Below are positions 6,031-6,531 of a DNA stretch of 6,531 nt, in pieces. Source of the stretch: a bacterium. GTDB taxonomy: Bacteria > Eremiobacterota > Eremiobacteria > Baltobacterales > Baltobacteraceae. The notes under the pieces were generated by a model. That model was not told the DNA's origin. It saw nothing but the letters and a program-made list of their open reading frames with translations, and did no database searches. Each line of letters begins with the position of its first letter. The stretch's first letter is position 1. The stretch covers positions 1 through 6,531 of the forward strand of contig JAJXVC010000108.1 of the NCBI GenBank assembly GCA_021782295.1. Direction: 5' to 3'. The translations under genes and the position numbers were made by a program.

Positions 6031-6144
6031 CGCTACTCGGGCTGACAACAAGCGCGCTACTCGGGCTGACAACAAGCGCGCTACTCGGGCTGACAACAAG
6101 CGCGCTACTCGGGCTGACAACAAGCGCGCTACTCGGGCTGACAA
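6007..6144 (+). repeat. 24-bp tandem copies of the right terminus of the 95-bp unit
   Basis: Copies start at 6007, 6031, 6055, 6079, 6103 and 6127. Each reads CGCTACTCGGGCTGACAA then CAAGCG; the last stops after the shared first 18 bases. All full copies are identical. The core GCTACTCGGGCTGACA is the right outer arm of unit 3 and is complementary (14 of 16) to the left 21-bp repeats. The array therefore has left ends repeated on its left and right ends repeated on its right. Confidence 0.9.
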
Positions 6145-6181
6145 AAACGCCGAGCCACCGCAAAGCGGTGACTCGGCGTTT
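6143..6181 (-). terminator. Intrinsic terminator of the S10 carboxypeptidase gene
   Basis: AAACGCCGAG (6145-6154) pairs with CTCGGCGTTT (6172-6181); one C-A mismatch separates it from CACCGC (6156-6161) pairing with GCGGTG (6165-6170), with loop AAA. Read on the minus strand the stem ends in a run of five T (complement of 6143-6147), 16 bases after the peptidase stop codon. On the plus strand the stem ends in TTT followed by A, so it could also work in the other direction, less strongly. Confidence 0.85.
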
Positions 6182-6197
6182 AGAGAGCCGTGGGTAC

Positions 6198-6531
6198 TTA
6201 CGGAGCGCTATACCACGCGTCGAGATCGCGTTGGTAGTTCGCGAGCGACTGTGGATTGAGATAGATCATGTGGCCGACGCGGAAGTAGCGATAGGTGATA
6301 TTTCGCTGCAACGACGGCGGGATGCCGAGGTGCTCGAACGTGTAGAGCGCCGCTTCGTACGGAGTGGCGAAATCGTAGTAACCCATCGCCACGAAGACCT
6401 TCATGCTCGGTTCGTTCGTCATCGCGAAGGCGATATCGGGCGCCACGTTGGTCGGCTGCATGCCGTTATGCTTCCAGTTCCAGCCGCCGTTCTTGGCGAT
6501 GATACTGTAGACGCTGCTGCGATAGGGAATC
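6198..6531 (-). CDS. S10 family serine carboxypeptidase, C-terminal part
   Basis: The minus-strand frame is open from the window edge to TAA (complement of 6198-6200), giving 111 C-terminal residues; the apparent ATG at 6459-6461 is internal, since recognisable sequence continues upstream (YSIIAKNGGWNWKHNGMQ). S10 enzymes are alpha/beta-hydrolase-fold exopeptidases that release C-terminal amino acids at acid pH, and bacterial ones are usually exported. Two members of the Ser-Asp-His triad are visible: Asp in MGYYDFATP (codon 6372-6374) and His in VGHMIYLNP (codon 6270-6272), with the normal spacing between them. The nucleophile Ser and the signal peptide lie outside the window. The end DLDAWYSAP is a typical compact S10 C-terminus. 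It is convergent with the BNR-repeat gene and has its own terminator. Confidence 0.9.
   Translation of the reverse strand, partial: IPYRSSVYSIIAKNGGWNWKHNGMQPTNVAPDIAFAMTNEPSMKVFVAMGYYDFATPYEAALYTFEHLGIPPSLQRNITYRYFRVGHMIYLNPQSLANYQRDLDAWYSAP

Larger units (their letters stand above)
5683..6144. mobile_element. Composite REPIN/BIME-like array filling a convergent intergenic region
   Basis: This 462-bp block occupies nearly all of the 523 bp between two convergent genes and contains no gene. It holds 14 GTAG half-sites: six on the plus strand (5694, 5715, 5736, 5757, 5852, 5947) and eight on the minus strand (CTAC at 5819, 5914, 6009, 6033, 6057, 6081, 6105, 6129), all plus-strand ones to the left of, or alternating with, the minus ones. 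REP elements of enterobacteria and pseudomonads have a foldback preceded by GTAG or GGAG and are processed by the RAYT/TnpA-REP Y1 transposase; inverted pairs are called BIMEs or REPINs. The match of layout is seen here; mobilisation by a RAYT is inferred, since no transposase is present. Such arrays between convergent genes can also stop transcription or protect mRNA 3' ends. Confidence 0.6.

Noticed and set aside
5683..6144. CRISPR array
   Set aside because: The 21- and 24-bp copies are head-to-tail with no unique spacers, and the 95-bp units are near-identical throughout.
5819..6163. Minus-strand open frames through the repeat array with SARVARLL or VVSPSSAL repeats
   Set aside because: The 24-bp and 21-bp periods are multiples of three, so any stop-free frame stays open. 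There is no start signal, the 95-bp units break the frame, and the structure is explained by DNA foldbacks.

Overview
This is a GC-rich bacterial window with dense genes. The reading frames, the GTGA/ATGA stop-start overlaps and the gene content (RimI, YqeK and RsfS together with a sortilin-like BNR-repeat protein, a TPM-domain protein and an S10 carboxypeptidase) suggest a little-cultivated soil phylum. Eremiobacterota (WPS-2) or an Acidobacteria-like lineage would fit. This placement is an impression from gene content, not from a search.

Layout. Positions 1-1445 are a tight plus-strand operon of four genes: the 3' part of a RimI-type N-acetyltransferase, the HD-domain nucleotidase YqeK, the ribosomal silencing factor RsfS, and a 53-residue single-pass membrane protein. 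Each gene overlaps the next. RsfS appears to start at a CTG codon behind a good Shine-Dalgarno. After a 68-bp gap come two exported proteins on the same strand: a TPM-domain protein with a Gly/Met-rich tail (1514-2551) and a 1026-residue secreted beta-propeller protein with about ten Asp-box (BNR) repeats (2594-5674). A strong GC hairpin sits between them and runs up to the start codon of the second. At the right edge, on the minus strand and convergent with the rest, is the C-terminal third or less of an S10 serine carboxypeptidase. It has its own intrinsic terminator.

The most unusual part is the convergent intergenic region 5683-6144. It is wholly filled by a structured repeat array. Three tandem 95-bp units each hold two REP-like foldbacks in inverted orientation, with a GTAG tetranucleotide at the outer foot of each foldback. 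On the left are three 21-bp tandem copies of the left terminus, and on the right are tandem 24-bp copies of the right terminus. All five positions that differ among the three units (outside the divergent last bases) are compatible with conserved base pairing. The arrangement matches REPIN/BIME elements, which in other bacteria are moved by RAYT (TnpA-REP) transposases. No such transposase lies in this window.

How the genes work together: the first operon is housekeeping (protein acetylation, Ap4A turnover, ribosome hibernation). The TPM protein, the BNR protein and the S10 peptidase are all predicted to be envelope-associated or exported, but no shared pathway can be shown from the sequence.
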